This document shows, one piece after another, positions 21,348-32,312 of a DNA stretch of 64,000 bases. The position numbers and the translations under genes were made by a program. The DNA comes from Cordia subcordata (Eukaryota > Streptophyta > Magnoliopsida > Boraginales > Cordiaceae): assembly GCA_028554755.1 (NCBI GenBank), contig JAPTOF010000011.1:6228501-6292500 (forward strand). Direction: 5' to 3'. The notes beneath the pieces are model-generated. The model did not search any database. It had not been told where the DNA came from and saw nothing but the letters and a program-made list of their open reading frames with translations. How positions within the stretch are numbered: the first letter of the stretch is position 1; each line of letters begins with the position of its first letter.

Positions 21348-21460
21348 CCATCTTCTAATTTCTAAAAGCTAAAAAAGGGAAGTACGAGATAGAGGTTAAC
21401 AGGAGTCGAACCCCAAACGTCAATAATCCAAAGTCTCTTAACTTTTTCCTTAGACTTCGA

Positions 21461-21588
21461 ACCTATTTGGATTGGTTTTTTTTCAAGGAAAAAGTATTTT
21501 TAGAAGCCAAAATTTTTACGTTCTCAAAAAAAAATTATTTTGCAAAAGTTATTAAAAAAAAACTTTAAAAACCAATCCAAACAGGGCC
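21461..21588. mobile_element. MITE of the GGCC-TTTGGATT family, member 3 (internally deleted)
   Basis: The ends ACCTATTTGGATTGGTTTTT and AACCAATCCAAACAGGGCC are inverted complements, followed by TTA on the right. At about 128 bp it is roughly 100 bp shorter than other members and lacks the TATTTGACTT core. It sits at the junction between the PNO1 block and the second duplicated block. Confidence 0.75.
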
Positions 21589-21667
21589 TTAATACTGAGG
21601 AAAGCGCAGGCTTTTTTTTTGCAAATAAGCGTGAAACGCGGGAAAAACATATGCAACGGGTGGATGG

Positions 21668-22090
21668 GCTCATAATCCAACTAGTTCTAAAGGTAACTCG
21701 AGACATGCTGCTGCTGGAGGATTGATCCTGGATGTGTCAGGTAAATGGATTTTCAACTTTGCCATCGACCTTGGGATTACTACAAACAACATAGCAAAGG
21801 TTATGGTGCTTGACTACGGATTGCGGAAAGCCATCACAAGAGGAATGTCTAACTTAGAGATTGGGTCTGATTCACAAATTCTTGTTCATTGAATCAAAGG
21901 AATGAAAAAATAGATAGGGACCATCCTGTCTTACATTGAAGAATGCATGAAAATGCTAAACCACATGGGTTTCAATCTTCCTCATGTGTTTATAGAAAGG
22001 CGAACAAGTGTGCTGGTTGACTTGTCAATTTTGGTCTAATTATTCCATTAAGAATACACTTGCTTGAAGATATCCCAAATTTAATCAAGA
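21668..22090 (+). pseudogene. Plant RNase H-like (RVT_3-type) remnant, plus strand
   Basis: The translation reads SSKGNSRHAAAGGLILDVSG, KWIFNFAIDLGITTNNIAK, LDYGLRKAI and MSNLEIGSDSQILVH, then a stop, later YIEECMKMLNHMGF. This is the RNase H-like domain of plant non-LTR retrotransposon or stand-alone type: glycine-rich start, then the SDSQ acidic motif. Two in-frame stops near 21890-21915 mark it as dead. It is oriented opposite to the RNase H remnant only 1 kb away and has no counterpart in the left duplicated block. Confidence 0.8.
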
Positions 22091-22349
22091 GCCTGCTAGA
22101 GTATACATGATGCTCCGAGAATGATCACCAACTAATTCAACACAGCCTCTCTCATAATCAAAAAAGAAAAAAAGTTTCTTTCTTACTTTAGACAATGCTA
22201 TCGCCAAAGAAGTAATCATCATTTTGCATGTATTATCTTCTCATTTAAAAGTTTAAATTTATATAAAAAATTATTATATTTAACATGTTAGCTCCATGCA
22301 AGCTAATGTGTAATTTGGTTTTTTTTATTTTTTCATGTGTATAGTTTTA

Positions 22350-22797
22350 CGCTATGTTTGGATTGAGGGGAATGGGGGGAATGGAATAGACTGGGAAAGA
22401 TTTACGAATCCTTTCCCTTATTTGGATAGAAAGGATTTGAAAAGATGGATTAAGAAGAGATTGATCTAACCCCCTCATTTCCTTTAATATTGATCCTCAC
22501 AAATTGGGAGGAAATAGAGAAAAAGGATTTTTTTTATTGTAATGACTTTTCTATCCTTTATTTTTATGTTTAAACATAAAAGTAATAAAGGGCATAAATG
22601 TGTATTTAAATATAAAATTTATCCCTTCCTTCTATTTCCTTTCAATTCAAATAAGAGAAAACTACAATCCTTTATAGACCTTTCCTTCACAATTTTTTTC
22701 AATCTAAACAAGAATTAATCATTTCCTCTCATTTCCTTTATAATCCCATCATTTCCTTTCCTTTATTAAACTCTCCCCTTTGAATCCAAACACAGGG
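22350..22797. mobile_element. MITE with ends CGCTATGTTTGGATTGAGGG, inserted after the duplication
   Basis: The ends (C)GCTATGTTTGGATTGAGGGG and CCCCTTTGAATCCAAACACAGGG are imperfect inverted complements about 448 bp apart, and both sides are flanked by TTA. The homologous left block at about 15110-15135 runs straight through this point with no insert. The interior is rich in GGAAATGA/TCATTTCC-like runs with no coding capacity. TTA target duplications suggest a Tourist/PIF-Harbinger type element (inference). Confidence 0.8.
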
Positions 22798-22959
22798 TTA
22801 ATGTTTTTGTTAAATAAGTGGTAGCAAGTTTTGATCCCGTAACCAAAGCTTAAATTTCATGGTAAGTTTTTTTTTTTTCTAATTCAAATAAGGCTTAAGC
22901 TGGTGAAGTCTACGGGTAGTGCCACCCTTTTTGTCCTTTTTCATGAGTGCAAATAAAGG

Positions 22960-23240
22960 TCTAGGGATGTCTGTGAGAACCCAACTAGTTTTGCACAATT
23001 GTTAGCTTCGTATAAACATGTCTAAGATTAAAACTAGCCTTGCAAGTGATAATTCTCTTACAATCTTCAAAGAGAGTTATTAGAGGTCTAAAACGAAGAA
23101 TTAGGTCATTCACCAAATTAAAAGTGACTAACGAAACTATCTCAATGATCAATCTATCAATGCCCCGATCTACAGCCATGCACTACCCTTCTATTAAAAC
23201 AAAATCTCAACTCTACTATTTGAGGTTATCCCAAGGTTTT
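22960..23240 (-). pseudogene. Plant RNase H-like remnant, inverted partner of 14655-14945
   Basis: The minus strand reads MAVDRGIDRLIIEIVSLVTF, NLVNDLILRFRPLITLFEDC and then LRHVYTKLTIVQN. In the partner copy the same segment reads MAIHGSIDCLIIERDSWAT. The usual D in the acidic motif is V here. Upstream, stops break the GI...ELLAL part. It is a decayed copy with no catalytic competence. Confidence 0.7.
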
Positions 23241-25521
23241 AGAGAACCAACCTATCAATTAGCCATATGATCTTAAAAAAAAAAAAAAAATTTAGCTCTT
23301 ATTCTTCATAAAATTTCCTTTAGAGCAATCGTCGGCATTCAACATTCAATTTTCAACCCATTAATATAAAGAGTTTATTTTTTTTGAAAGTAAAATTGTA
23401 TCTGACAACTACTGAAACTAAGAAAAGTCAATAAATAGGAATTTTGTTGTGTAATGAAAATTACTAAAAAAAACTACAGTTAATATGTGAGATTATGCCC
23501 AGTGTGAATTCACATATATTGTCTTGTATATTTTCGCCAGTGTTTGAAGAAATGTGCCCTCGAAGTCTTATCTGTGGGATGGTGGACATCTCAAATTGTT
23601 TGCTGTTGTGCATTTAGCAGCTGTACTACCTCTTAACTTCTATTGCTAGTTGGTCATTTGCAATGAGATTCTTTCTTTTTCTTTCTTTCTCTTTCTTTCT
23701 TTTCTCTATTTGGTACTTATCTTAGCATCGACATTATATATGCATATATATATATATATGGATAATATATACACATATGTGCATATATTATATAAAATAG
23801 AATACTCTATATTTTTCTTTTAATGTTACACGTTCTAATTTTATGAATTGTTTCTCCTTAAAAAAGGAGTTAAACTTCAGTCCCCGCATTATTCTTATTC
23901 TTGTTGCTTTTCTTTTTCATCATATCAAACCCTTATTCTGTTATTGCATAAAACAAAGCCATGTCCTAGTTTTGGGTGTCTTTTCTTCATAAATGAATTG
24001 AATTTCAAGAAATATATTGTTCCTCTCTTTTATTATTATTTTTTCAAATCGAATCCTTCGTCTTCTGCTTTTACTTTTTCAATTCAAATAGATTCAACAA
24101 ATGTGCTATTCCTCTTCTATGGCTTTTCTTTTTCCAGATCAGACATTTGTTTTCTGTTTTTATTTTTTTTTAATTCAAATATTCTATTTAATTATTACAA
24201 ACCTTTGCTTTTATGGAAAATCTTGGTTAGTTTAAAAATTGAAGTTGTGAATGATTAAATTTTAAGAAATAAATTTATATTTTATCCTCATATGAATTGA
24301 AAAAGTGACCATGAACAATAAATTAAAAAACATTCAAAGTACTCTTTCCCCTGCATTGCACAAGCAAGCAATACACTGGTATACAAGCAATATACAAATT
24401 TTGTTTCTGTGAACTCCTAATATCGTTTTAAAATATAGGCTTCCTTTTCAATCTCACTTAAGTTTCTAAATAAAGTAATCAGTTAATACAATATTCTAAT
24501 CTAAATTATCAAAATTGTTATTATAAATTTAGTTCTTTGTCATAACTCATTTAAAATGACATCCAATGCCTGATCCAAACCGGGATATATGTGCATAGGC
24601 AAGTTGACGTCAGGCTCGTATATTGTATCCCATAAAAAGAGATCTTGGACGTTGAATGTTTCAAGTTTTTATTTTATTTTTCAAATTTGTATATTTATAT
24701 TTTCAATTGAATACTTCAATGGAAAAGACACATTCAAGTTTTTTTATTTTTATATTTACATTTTCAATTGGATCCTGTAGTGGCCGAGCCACGGGCCTTA
24801 TATCAAATCTAATGACATCCGTGTGCTTTAGAAAGGTTGCCCTACCTTGGCTCAAAGAGAGAATCGGATAACAGGTAGTTGTGGATCTCATATCTAAATT
24901 ATTAATAAAATAAACTATTGCCTTGTTAAGATATCGGATTGGTTTACACACAATGAAGTTAATTAGTAAAGTTGACAAGTCAATAAACTATTGCCTTCTT
25001 TATTCTCTTGTCCACCACCATAATTCTCATATCATGCTTATGACTTTGAAAAGAATATCATCAATATTCATCTTCAAAAGAATCTCTACTCATATGTCCC
25101 CACACAAATACATACTGCTTGCAGGATGCAAGATAAGATACAATTAGGCGAAAAATTACAAGTCTAGTTATTAAAAAAAAAAAAGAGAATTAAAAGTCTT
25201 CTTGCATTTCCACCAACTTTGTTCAAAATTAGAAGTTTTGTGAAAGATAAAATGCATCACTATCAACTGTTGCTCGTTTTAAAGAGGAAAATCTCTATTC
25301 ATCCAGATATTCAAAAAAAGTTCATGAATGTGGACACAGGTACAATGTTCTCCGATGTGACATATGAACGTGCAACGCATGTGTGGCTTTACGGTCATAT
25401 CAATGGTGAGTTGACTTTTTGTCATCACTTTTAATTTCTGGAATATTAACCAATCCAATTTTCATTCAGATTTTTTTTCTTTTTAAAACAAAATAAGAGA
25501 AAATTTCAAAGCTATTGGATT

Positions 25522-25546
25522 CCCCCCCCCCCCCGCCCCCGCCCCC
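25522..25546 (-). repeat. Poly-C tract with G-quadruplex potential on the minus strand
   Basis: Thirteen C, one G, five C, one G, five C. The minus strand therefore has runs of G5, G5 and G13, enough for a four-tract G-quadruplex. It lies in intergenic DNA. Confidence 0.8.
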
Positions 25547-28500
25547 GAAACTGACCTCTTTTTGCAATACTCTATCAAAAATGACGTTCTTTTTAAACGT
25601 TTTTAAAAAATATCACATTCGAATTCTGAAAACACGAAATGAATTTTATAGTTCACGGAAATCAGGAACAACTGAAATTTCCTTATATCATTTTCCAAAA
25701 TCGAGTTTTGAAAACACAAAATATATTCAAAACCCAATTCGGAGAACTAAAACTCATTTCGGATTTTCAAAACCCGATTTTGGGAAATGACACAGCGCAC
25801 ACCTAATGCCGTTTCAACTGCCCCTAATTTTATTGAAGTAAAACTCATTTTTGGGTTTTCAAAATTCAGAAACGCTATATTTTAAAAACGTTTGAAAAGA
25901 GCATCATTTTTTTAAGAACTTTTAAAACGTAGGCCATTTTTTAAAAAAAATATCCGTAAGTAACGAAGGTAAGCTACGAAAGCTACTAGGCACCTGAATC
26001 TGATCTTATTGCAAAATCGAAGAACGCCTAATTTTTTTAATTGCCGCCGCCTTATCCGTACGGCTTTTATACGGAATTAATCACCGGCCGAGTCGGTAGC
26101 CGGTTGAGTTCCACAACCCGACGCGCTTCGCTTCACCCGACAACACAACTAGGTCCCCATCAATATGTGTAGTTAATTTATTTGCAACTCAAGAAAATGG
26201 GTCTCTCATTAATCTCACGACAGTGTGGAATTTATATTGATACTGATCGTTTGATAAGTAAGCGAGGTGACTTTTGTCAAATTAGTATTACTTTTGTGTA
26301 ATGTACGGGAAAAATATGGTATTTTTATATTTTTTATTTAGTATTAATGATTAATTTTTATTGTTTATGTAAAGATAAACTATAATATATTCTGTGATAT
26401 ATAATTTTTAGTAAGTTTTCAACAGTAATTAATATTTTCATATTTTGTAAAATTAAATAATGTAAGAAGAATCATAAATGAAGAAGATGGAACAATATGG
26501 AAAGAAAAGGAAATACATAAATGAATAAATTTGATTGAGAATTTATTTGTAAAATAAAAGGGGACGAACTAAAGTCTTTCGGAGATAAAAAATGTATAAT
26601 ATGATGGTACGTGATATAAATTAAAAATACAAAAATACTAATTTATAATATCTCAATAGATTTGGATGCAATATACGAGTTTGGTCAGAGAAGAAAAAAA
26701 AAATGATTCTGTAAATGAGGCTGCAATTATTGTGTGAAAAGTCTATAGAGTAATTGTCTAGCGAGTCAATCATTCAATTTTCACCCCTTGCATCATTTGA
26801 ACAAAAAAAACTTAGAAAGTGATTGTCTAACCTATTTGTAATGGTAGGCTTTGCAAAGGACAACACATTTATTATATTTTTATATTTAAAGATTCTTTTC
26901 CCTCTCTATGCTTTTCAAATTAAATTACATACTTTAAACATTGACTTGGGATAAATATCTCACGGACTTTTTTTTTATTTTATTTTTGTGGAGTAATTAT
27001 CTCACGGGCTTATCCTATTCTTTCTTACAAGTTGTTTGACATTCCTAATGAAGCAAACATTTTCTTTTACCAGATTCTTTAACTTATTAGAAAAGAAACT
27101 AGGTGAAAATTTAAAGTGAATTTGGTTCCTTGCAAGATATTTGCCAATGCTAAATGATCAACATAAAGAGAGAATCAAAGTTTATAACGTTGTAATTTAA
27201 AAAAATTAAAATTGTTAAATAAAAGGATTGTTAGAGTTAAAAGTTAAGATGATAATATTTTATCTCACTCGATGAATTATGGTTTAGTTTAAATCTCTTG
27301 TATCCATTGAAGCATTACATAAAGTTTTCTTTTTATTATTTTTATATCTTCTTATTTTATGATAAGAAAGCAACAACCAAGGTGAAGGCATTTTCCCTCC
27401 CAAACCAAAAGCGTCTCTTGCTACCACGTGGCATACTGTGTTGTTGTCACGTGGCATTTCGTGTGTGTGTGTGTGTTAGTTGAGTAATATGGCCAATTAG
27501 CTTCCCAAATAATCCACTTCTTGTTTTCAACTTATAAGTTATTAGGGATCAAAATATATCTAATATATTCTACTAATAATATTTAATATATGCAAACATT
27601 TGGTGTGATAAGTTTTATAAAAAATGACTAAAAAATTATTTTCTCAAAAACATTCCATAAAATTAGTAGAATTGTTCTACTAATATAATATAGGTTCAAG
27701 TATTTAGTTTTCCACATACTTACTTTGAATATTTGTCATATATATTGAACACCAAATCACACAATTTGACTCTTTGTTCTCCTTACATAACCTGTGCCGA
27801 GCATGAGTTCCTTTCTATGTTATATATGATTGTAGAGTGGGATGCCTACACCTATGCTAGTATTGTACCTCTATTCATCTGTACCCCCAAACTGTTCCCC
27901 GAAGGAAAAATATTTGTGGCCAAAAATGGTCAAAATGGGTAAATTGGTAATTTTGACATGCTTATTGTCTATCTTGCTCTTAATGAGAAAAATTAAAACT
28001 TTAAATTTGAATTGAACTTTTTGTTTCTCTTTCATTATTAAATACCCAACCACTAACTAGTATATTATCATTTCCAATGGATTGACCAACATATATATAT
28101 ATATATATAAATGAATTTTGTAATTTTATTTTTTATGTTCTAATTAGTATTTAACTAAAATGGCACCAATAAAAATTAAAAATACTATTCTATCTCAAAT
28201 TAAGAGATACTTCAGATGACGCGGCACCTTCTATAACTTCTTAAAAATGATTATTATTAATTTTTTTGTATTTTTCCCCCTCCAAACATCCTATAGATGT
28301 AATTTTATGTGCATTTTTTATTTTAGGCAAAATAAACATAATTTTTTATTTTTTTTTATTTTTATATTTATTATTGAGTAATTATTGAAAGCAAAGCCTT
28401 GAAAAGCTAAATATTATTCTTGCAACCTCAAACCAGAAGATAGTTAAGATGATGTGTCACGTTGTAAGACTTTGTGGAAAATGTGGTGGCATTTTCTAAA

Positions 28501-29945
28501 GCCTCTTAAGTTTTCAAGATATAATTTTATTAATGGTACTGAATAGATATTAACCTATAGATAATCATATATGATAAATTTTATTTTTTTTTGTAAAATA
28601 TTGTAACTTATTTTGAACATTTTAAAATATTGAGAACCTATTTTAAAAAGTCAAGGCAACATCAGGGGCCTATGACTTTTACCCCTTAAAATTTAATGAC
28701 CTTTAGATCAAAATGATAATACATGAGATATAATTAATTTTGTTCCCTTATTTAAAAAATGGGTATCTACATTTGAAATAATATTGTAAATAAGGAATTA
28801 ATATTAATAAGTTTTTTTAGAATACAATATTGTCCATATTGACTGAGCTACTTAAGCTCTCAAGACCAAGAAAAACTCCCTTATTTGCTAGAGATATATA
28901 TTTCCTGTTACATTGTCACATTTAATTTTTTTTAAACCCCTTAATTACTAAAAGTTTTGGCTTTGCCACCGATTGTCTATTATGAAAAATTTGATGCTTA
29001 AATCTATTAATTACTTTTAATAGAATATTGACTTGTAATACACAAGTGTTTGAGAAAGAGCAAGATTCTCAATAATAATATGATAAGCTTCTCTATAAGA
29101 CTAAAAATATAACATGAATACATTTTAAAATTAATCATGTTGAACACTACAAAGAATTAAGGAAAATCAATGAAATGTGCAAATTCAATTTTAGATTAAA
29201 GAGAAAAGAAAATGTCACTTAAAAAAAATGAAAATGACAAGGGATGGTGTGTCATCAAAAACTTTAAAATGCTTTTGTGGCAGCTCCTAGCACTTGAGAA
29301 ACTTTATATAAAATTATAGACATACACAATAAATAATAAAATGTGTAATTAAATATATGCTTATAATGTATAATTTAGCATCTAATAAAATTAAATTTTT
29401 AATAACTATTTTTATTTATATTCTGAAATTAAATCTTGGTCGGTAACACTTAATAATAACTTTTAAGTTATCTTTTAATATTTTTTACATAGTAGAAAAC
29501 ACCACTTCTTTTTGTTTTATTGTTCCGTAGGAAAGCCTCTCATATGAGCTTTCGGTTTTTTCCCCTATTCTAGCCTTAATGCATTATTTTAGTTTTTTTT
29601 ATCATATCCTTTTATTTTTTTATCCTATCTTTATGTCTTAACTTTTTTTCTCTCTCTACATTATTGCCATATCTTAACTTTTTTCCCTATTATGTTTCTC
29701 TACTAAAGAAAATATATTTTTAGCCAATGTTTTTCTTTGTCATGCATAATTTTGTCTTTTATGATTGAAAAAAAGATAACTTCACTTGACTTTTACATTT
29801 TTAATAGATAAAAAATGGTTACACAACATTTTTTTTCTAAATTTTCTACCTAATTTTTTTTCCTAAATTTTCTACCTAAGTAACTATTTAAAAGAAGTGA
29901 CACGTCTAAAAAATAAAATATAAAATTTTCTAATAATAACATCAT

Positions 29946-30229
29946 TACTAGAAACTGATGAATTTGAGACGAAAATTTTCCGTCTCAAGTTGATACGGAG
30001 TTGAGACGGAAACTTTGCACTAAATTTTCTAATAAGTTAATACAAGTTTGAGATAGAATTTGAGAGGGAAATTTGAGACGAAAAATTTTCCGTTTCAATT
30101 AGAGAGCAATTTTTTATCTCAAAATTCAAGACGAGAGTTTTTGATATAAAAAATTTTCGTCTCAAATTCTGGAATTTTCTAAGTATGAGACGAAAATTTT
30201 TCATCTCAAATCCAAAGTTTTTTGTAGTA
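29946..30229. mobile_element. Small non-autonomous CACTA-like element
   Basis: The element begins TACTAGAAACTGATGAATTT and ends CCAAAGTTTTTTGTAGTA, and is flanked on both sides by CAT, a 3-bp target duplication. Termini near CACTA (here TACTA) and a 3-bp duplication are the pattern of the CACTA/En-Spm superfamily. The interior is a series of GAGACGAAAATTTTC/GAAAATTTTCGTCTC subterminal repeats in both orientations. At about 284 bp it has no coding capacity. Confidence 0.75.
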
Positions 30230-30505
30230 CATAAATATTATAACAATTATCTATTAAATTATTTTCTATAAATCATATTAGCATTTTATAAACTAAAATT
30301 ATGATTTTAATAAAGTGACATAAAGGTTTATAATATAAATTTTAAGCATCATAATTCATTATGAACGATTGTGTGAAATAACTTTTATTTTATAAATAAT
30401 TTTTGGAGGACATTCTGTATAAAGTTATGGATTTAAACTTTAAAAAAGATAAAAGACAAATATTTTTTTATATAAAAATGGAAAATACAGTTGACAAATA
30501 AAAAG

Positions 30506-30506
<1 letters not shown>

Positions 30507-30554
<48 letters not shown>

Positions 30555-30555
30555 A
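30507..30555. repeat. Compound (TA)n(TG)n(TATG)n microsatellite
   Basis: A TA run grades into TG and then TATG units over about 48 bases. The reverse strand gives the (CA)n run seen in spurious His-Thr-rich frames. Confidence 0.9.
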
Positions 30556-31686
30556 GTGATAGTGATGATTTTGAGAGAGAAACGAGGAGAGAGAATGGGA
30601 GAGGGAAACTTTTGTCATTGAGAAAAGAAGAGAGGAAGGTAAAAGTGTAATGAAGAGACAAAATTCACGAAAGAGATAGAGAAAAGTGTAAAGAAAAGAG
30701 AGAATTTGGTGAGAGTTATTTTTAGGGAGTAAAAGAGTCCTTCTATCTTGTTATTAGTGCATTTTGGCCAATTTTGACTACAATTTTTTGGCCACTTAGC
30801 AGAGTCCTTCTCCAAATTGGTTTGCTTATTTATTTTTGTGCAGATTGCAACTAACCAAGCTCTTTAAACTTTTCATGATGCTTACATTTTTGCGAGAAAT
30901 TACTTGAGCAAAACTCAAGTTGAAAATAGAAACAATCAAGACAGTCAGATAAGAAGCTTGTGAAAACCTAAATTAGTTCAGAAAGATCACTACTCTCAGA
31001 ATATGCACAAAAAGAATTACCAAATTATTATGCTAAATTTGTCCAAGAACGAATTTTGGAGAGCAAACTCATAAAGTTTTTATTTTTTTCCGAGACAAAA
31101 TTGTAAGTTTGAAGGGTTAGGATCGATAAAGTGATCAAATGGATTATATCTTATCACTTACATATGTCAAAAAATTTATGATTCCAAATGAATTTTATAC
31201 AATTTCGTCAATGAAACACAAAATCTGTATTTTTAAATTTAAAATATCACGTCATGCTTGAAAGATACTAATATTAGACGAGATATTTTTTTCTTTAAAT
31301 TCACAATGGTTTTTCCTGTATAAAATTAGAGATTCACCTAATTATTCCTTTTTGACAATTATAAATTTAAAATTTCACCTAATTATTCCTCATAGAATCC
31401 ACAAAATTGACTCTATCTTGGTAGAGCCTAAATGGTTTTGAAATTATTCCTTTACTTTTTTTTTTTTGGTCAAAGAAGATGAATTCCTTAATTAAAAACA
31501 AGCCAATAGCATGCGAAATGGATTGACTAACCAACAAGAAACGTGTGGACTGCATTGATAGGGTGTTTGACTTTGTTTAATTTTTAGATGCTTAAAAAAG
31601 TTTCTCATATGATTTTTTGTTATTTACATGGTTATAATCACTAAGCATGCAAAGCCAAACACCCTCTACAAAGGCCTTTCGTATTA

Positions 31687-31913
31687 GGGCTTGTTTGGAT
31701 TGGTTTTTTTCAAAAGAATTTTTTTAACAATTTTTTAAAAACAGCTTTTTTGAAGTAGTTAAAAATTTTAACTTCTAAAAAAAACTGTATTTAAGCTTTT
31801 TTCAAAATTTTAACTTTTTTAAAAACTAAATCAAATAATTATTATAAATTTAATATAACTTTTTTTTAAAAAAAATACTTCTCCCTTAAAAATAAAACAA
31901 TCCAAATAGGCCC
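31687..31913. mobile_element. MITE of the GGCC-TTTGGATT family, member 4
   Basis: The ends GGGCTTGTTTGGATTGGTTT and AACAATCCAAATAGGCCC are inverted complements about 227 bp apart, with TTA on the left and TTG on the right. The interior carries AAATCAAATAATTATTATAA and poly-A/T blocks like its relatives. It lies about 400 bases upstream of the SPPL start codon. Confidence 0.8.
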
Positions 31914-32038
31914 TTGCTTTAGACATCCTATTATAAAATATAAACAAAAAAGTATCAAACACCAATGACAGTGTGTGCACGCGCCGCCACCCGCGAGTGG
32001 GATGAAACCGGTGTCTCCGTGTGTGTGTTTTTCTTTGC

Positions 32039-32047
32039 TATAAAATA
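32039..32047 (+). promoter_or_regulatory. Probable TATA box of the SPPL gene
   Basis: TATAAAATA lies 266-274 bases upstream of the start codon and is followed by a pyrimidine-rich leader (CTCCCTTTCTTTTTC, TTTCTCTCTGTCTCTG) typical of plant 5'-UTRs. Position and sequence fit; transcription start not verified. Confidence 0.5.
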
Positions 32048-32312
32048 GATCAAACGCGTTCTTATCGCGACTATGCTAAAAGGCAAAAAAGAGTAAACAC
32101 TTAAAAATAATATAAAAATAAAAAAAATAAAATCCAAAAAGTAAAGAAGTTGCTCCCTTTCTTTTTCATTTCCTTTGTGTTTTTCTCTCTGTCTCTGTTT
32201 TCACACCCCAACAAAATAGCAAATTTACCCCCAACAAAGAAACCCATTTCACCCTTTACTTTGATTTTCCCAAAGATTGAGTCTTTTTGTGTGTGTTTGT
32301 GTTTGAGCTGGT

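Larger units (their letters stand above)
19750..21430 (-). repeat. PNO1 duplication block, right copy
   Basis: Inverted partner of 8690-10320. In the 3' flank this copy has local direct repeats absent from the left one, such as CCTAGAGAGTTTTGTG twice (plus strand CACAAAACTCTCTAGG at 20010-20045) and GGGTTTTGTAGA twice. It also carries an extra roughly 50 bases directly after the stop codon (about 20105-20160), GC-richer than its surroundings, with no equivalent on the left. Confidence 0.88.
21590..24575 (-). repeat. Second duplicated block, right copy
   Basis: Inverted partner of 14160-15370. It is longer than the left copy because it contains an RNase H-like fragment in plus orientation (about 21690-22180), a MITE (22350-22797) and a stretch at about 23730-24510 that has no counterpart on the left. 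Confidence 0.82.
24576..31950. other. Gene-free AT-rich intergenic DNA
   Basis: I see no gene here. Open frames of 60-90 codons are AT-driven and match no family I know. Individual items are listed separately: a poly-C tract, a CACTA-like element, a MITE and microsatellites, including (AT)n at 28089-28108. A locally GC-rich patch at 26040-26150 (CCGTACGG, GCCGAGTCGGTAGCCGG) stands out from its surroundings but encodes nothing recognisable. The stretch at 25590-25930 contains repeated TTTTCAAAACCC/GGGTTTTCAAAA phrases in both orientations, probably a foldback-type repeat. Confidence 0.5.

Noticed and set aside
23848..24258. 136-codon frame on the plus strand
   Set aside because: Phe/Ser/Tyr-rich composition from poly-T DNA; no motif; lies in a stretch present in only one duplication copy.
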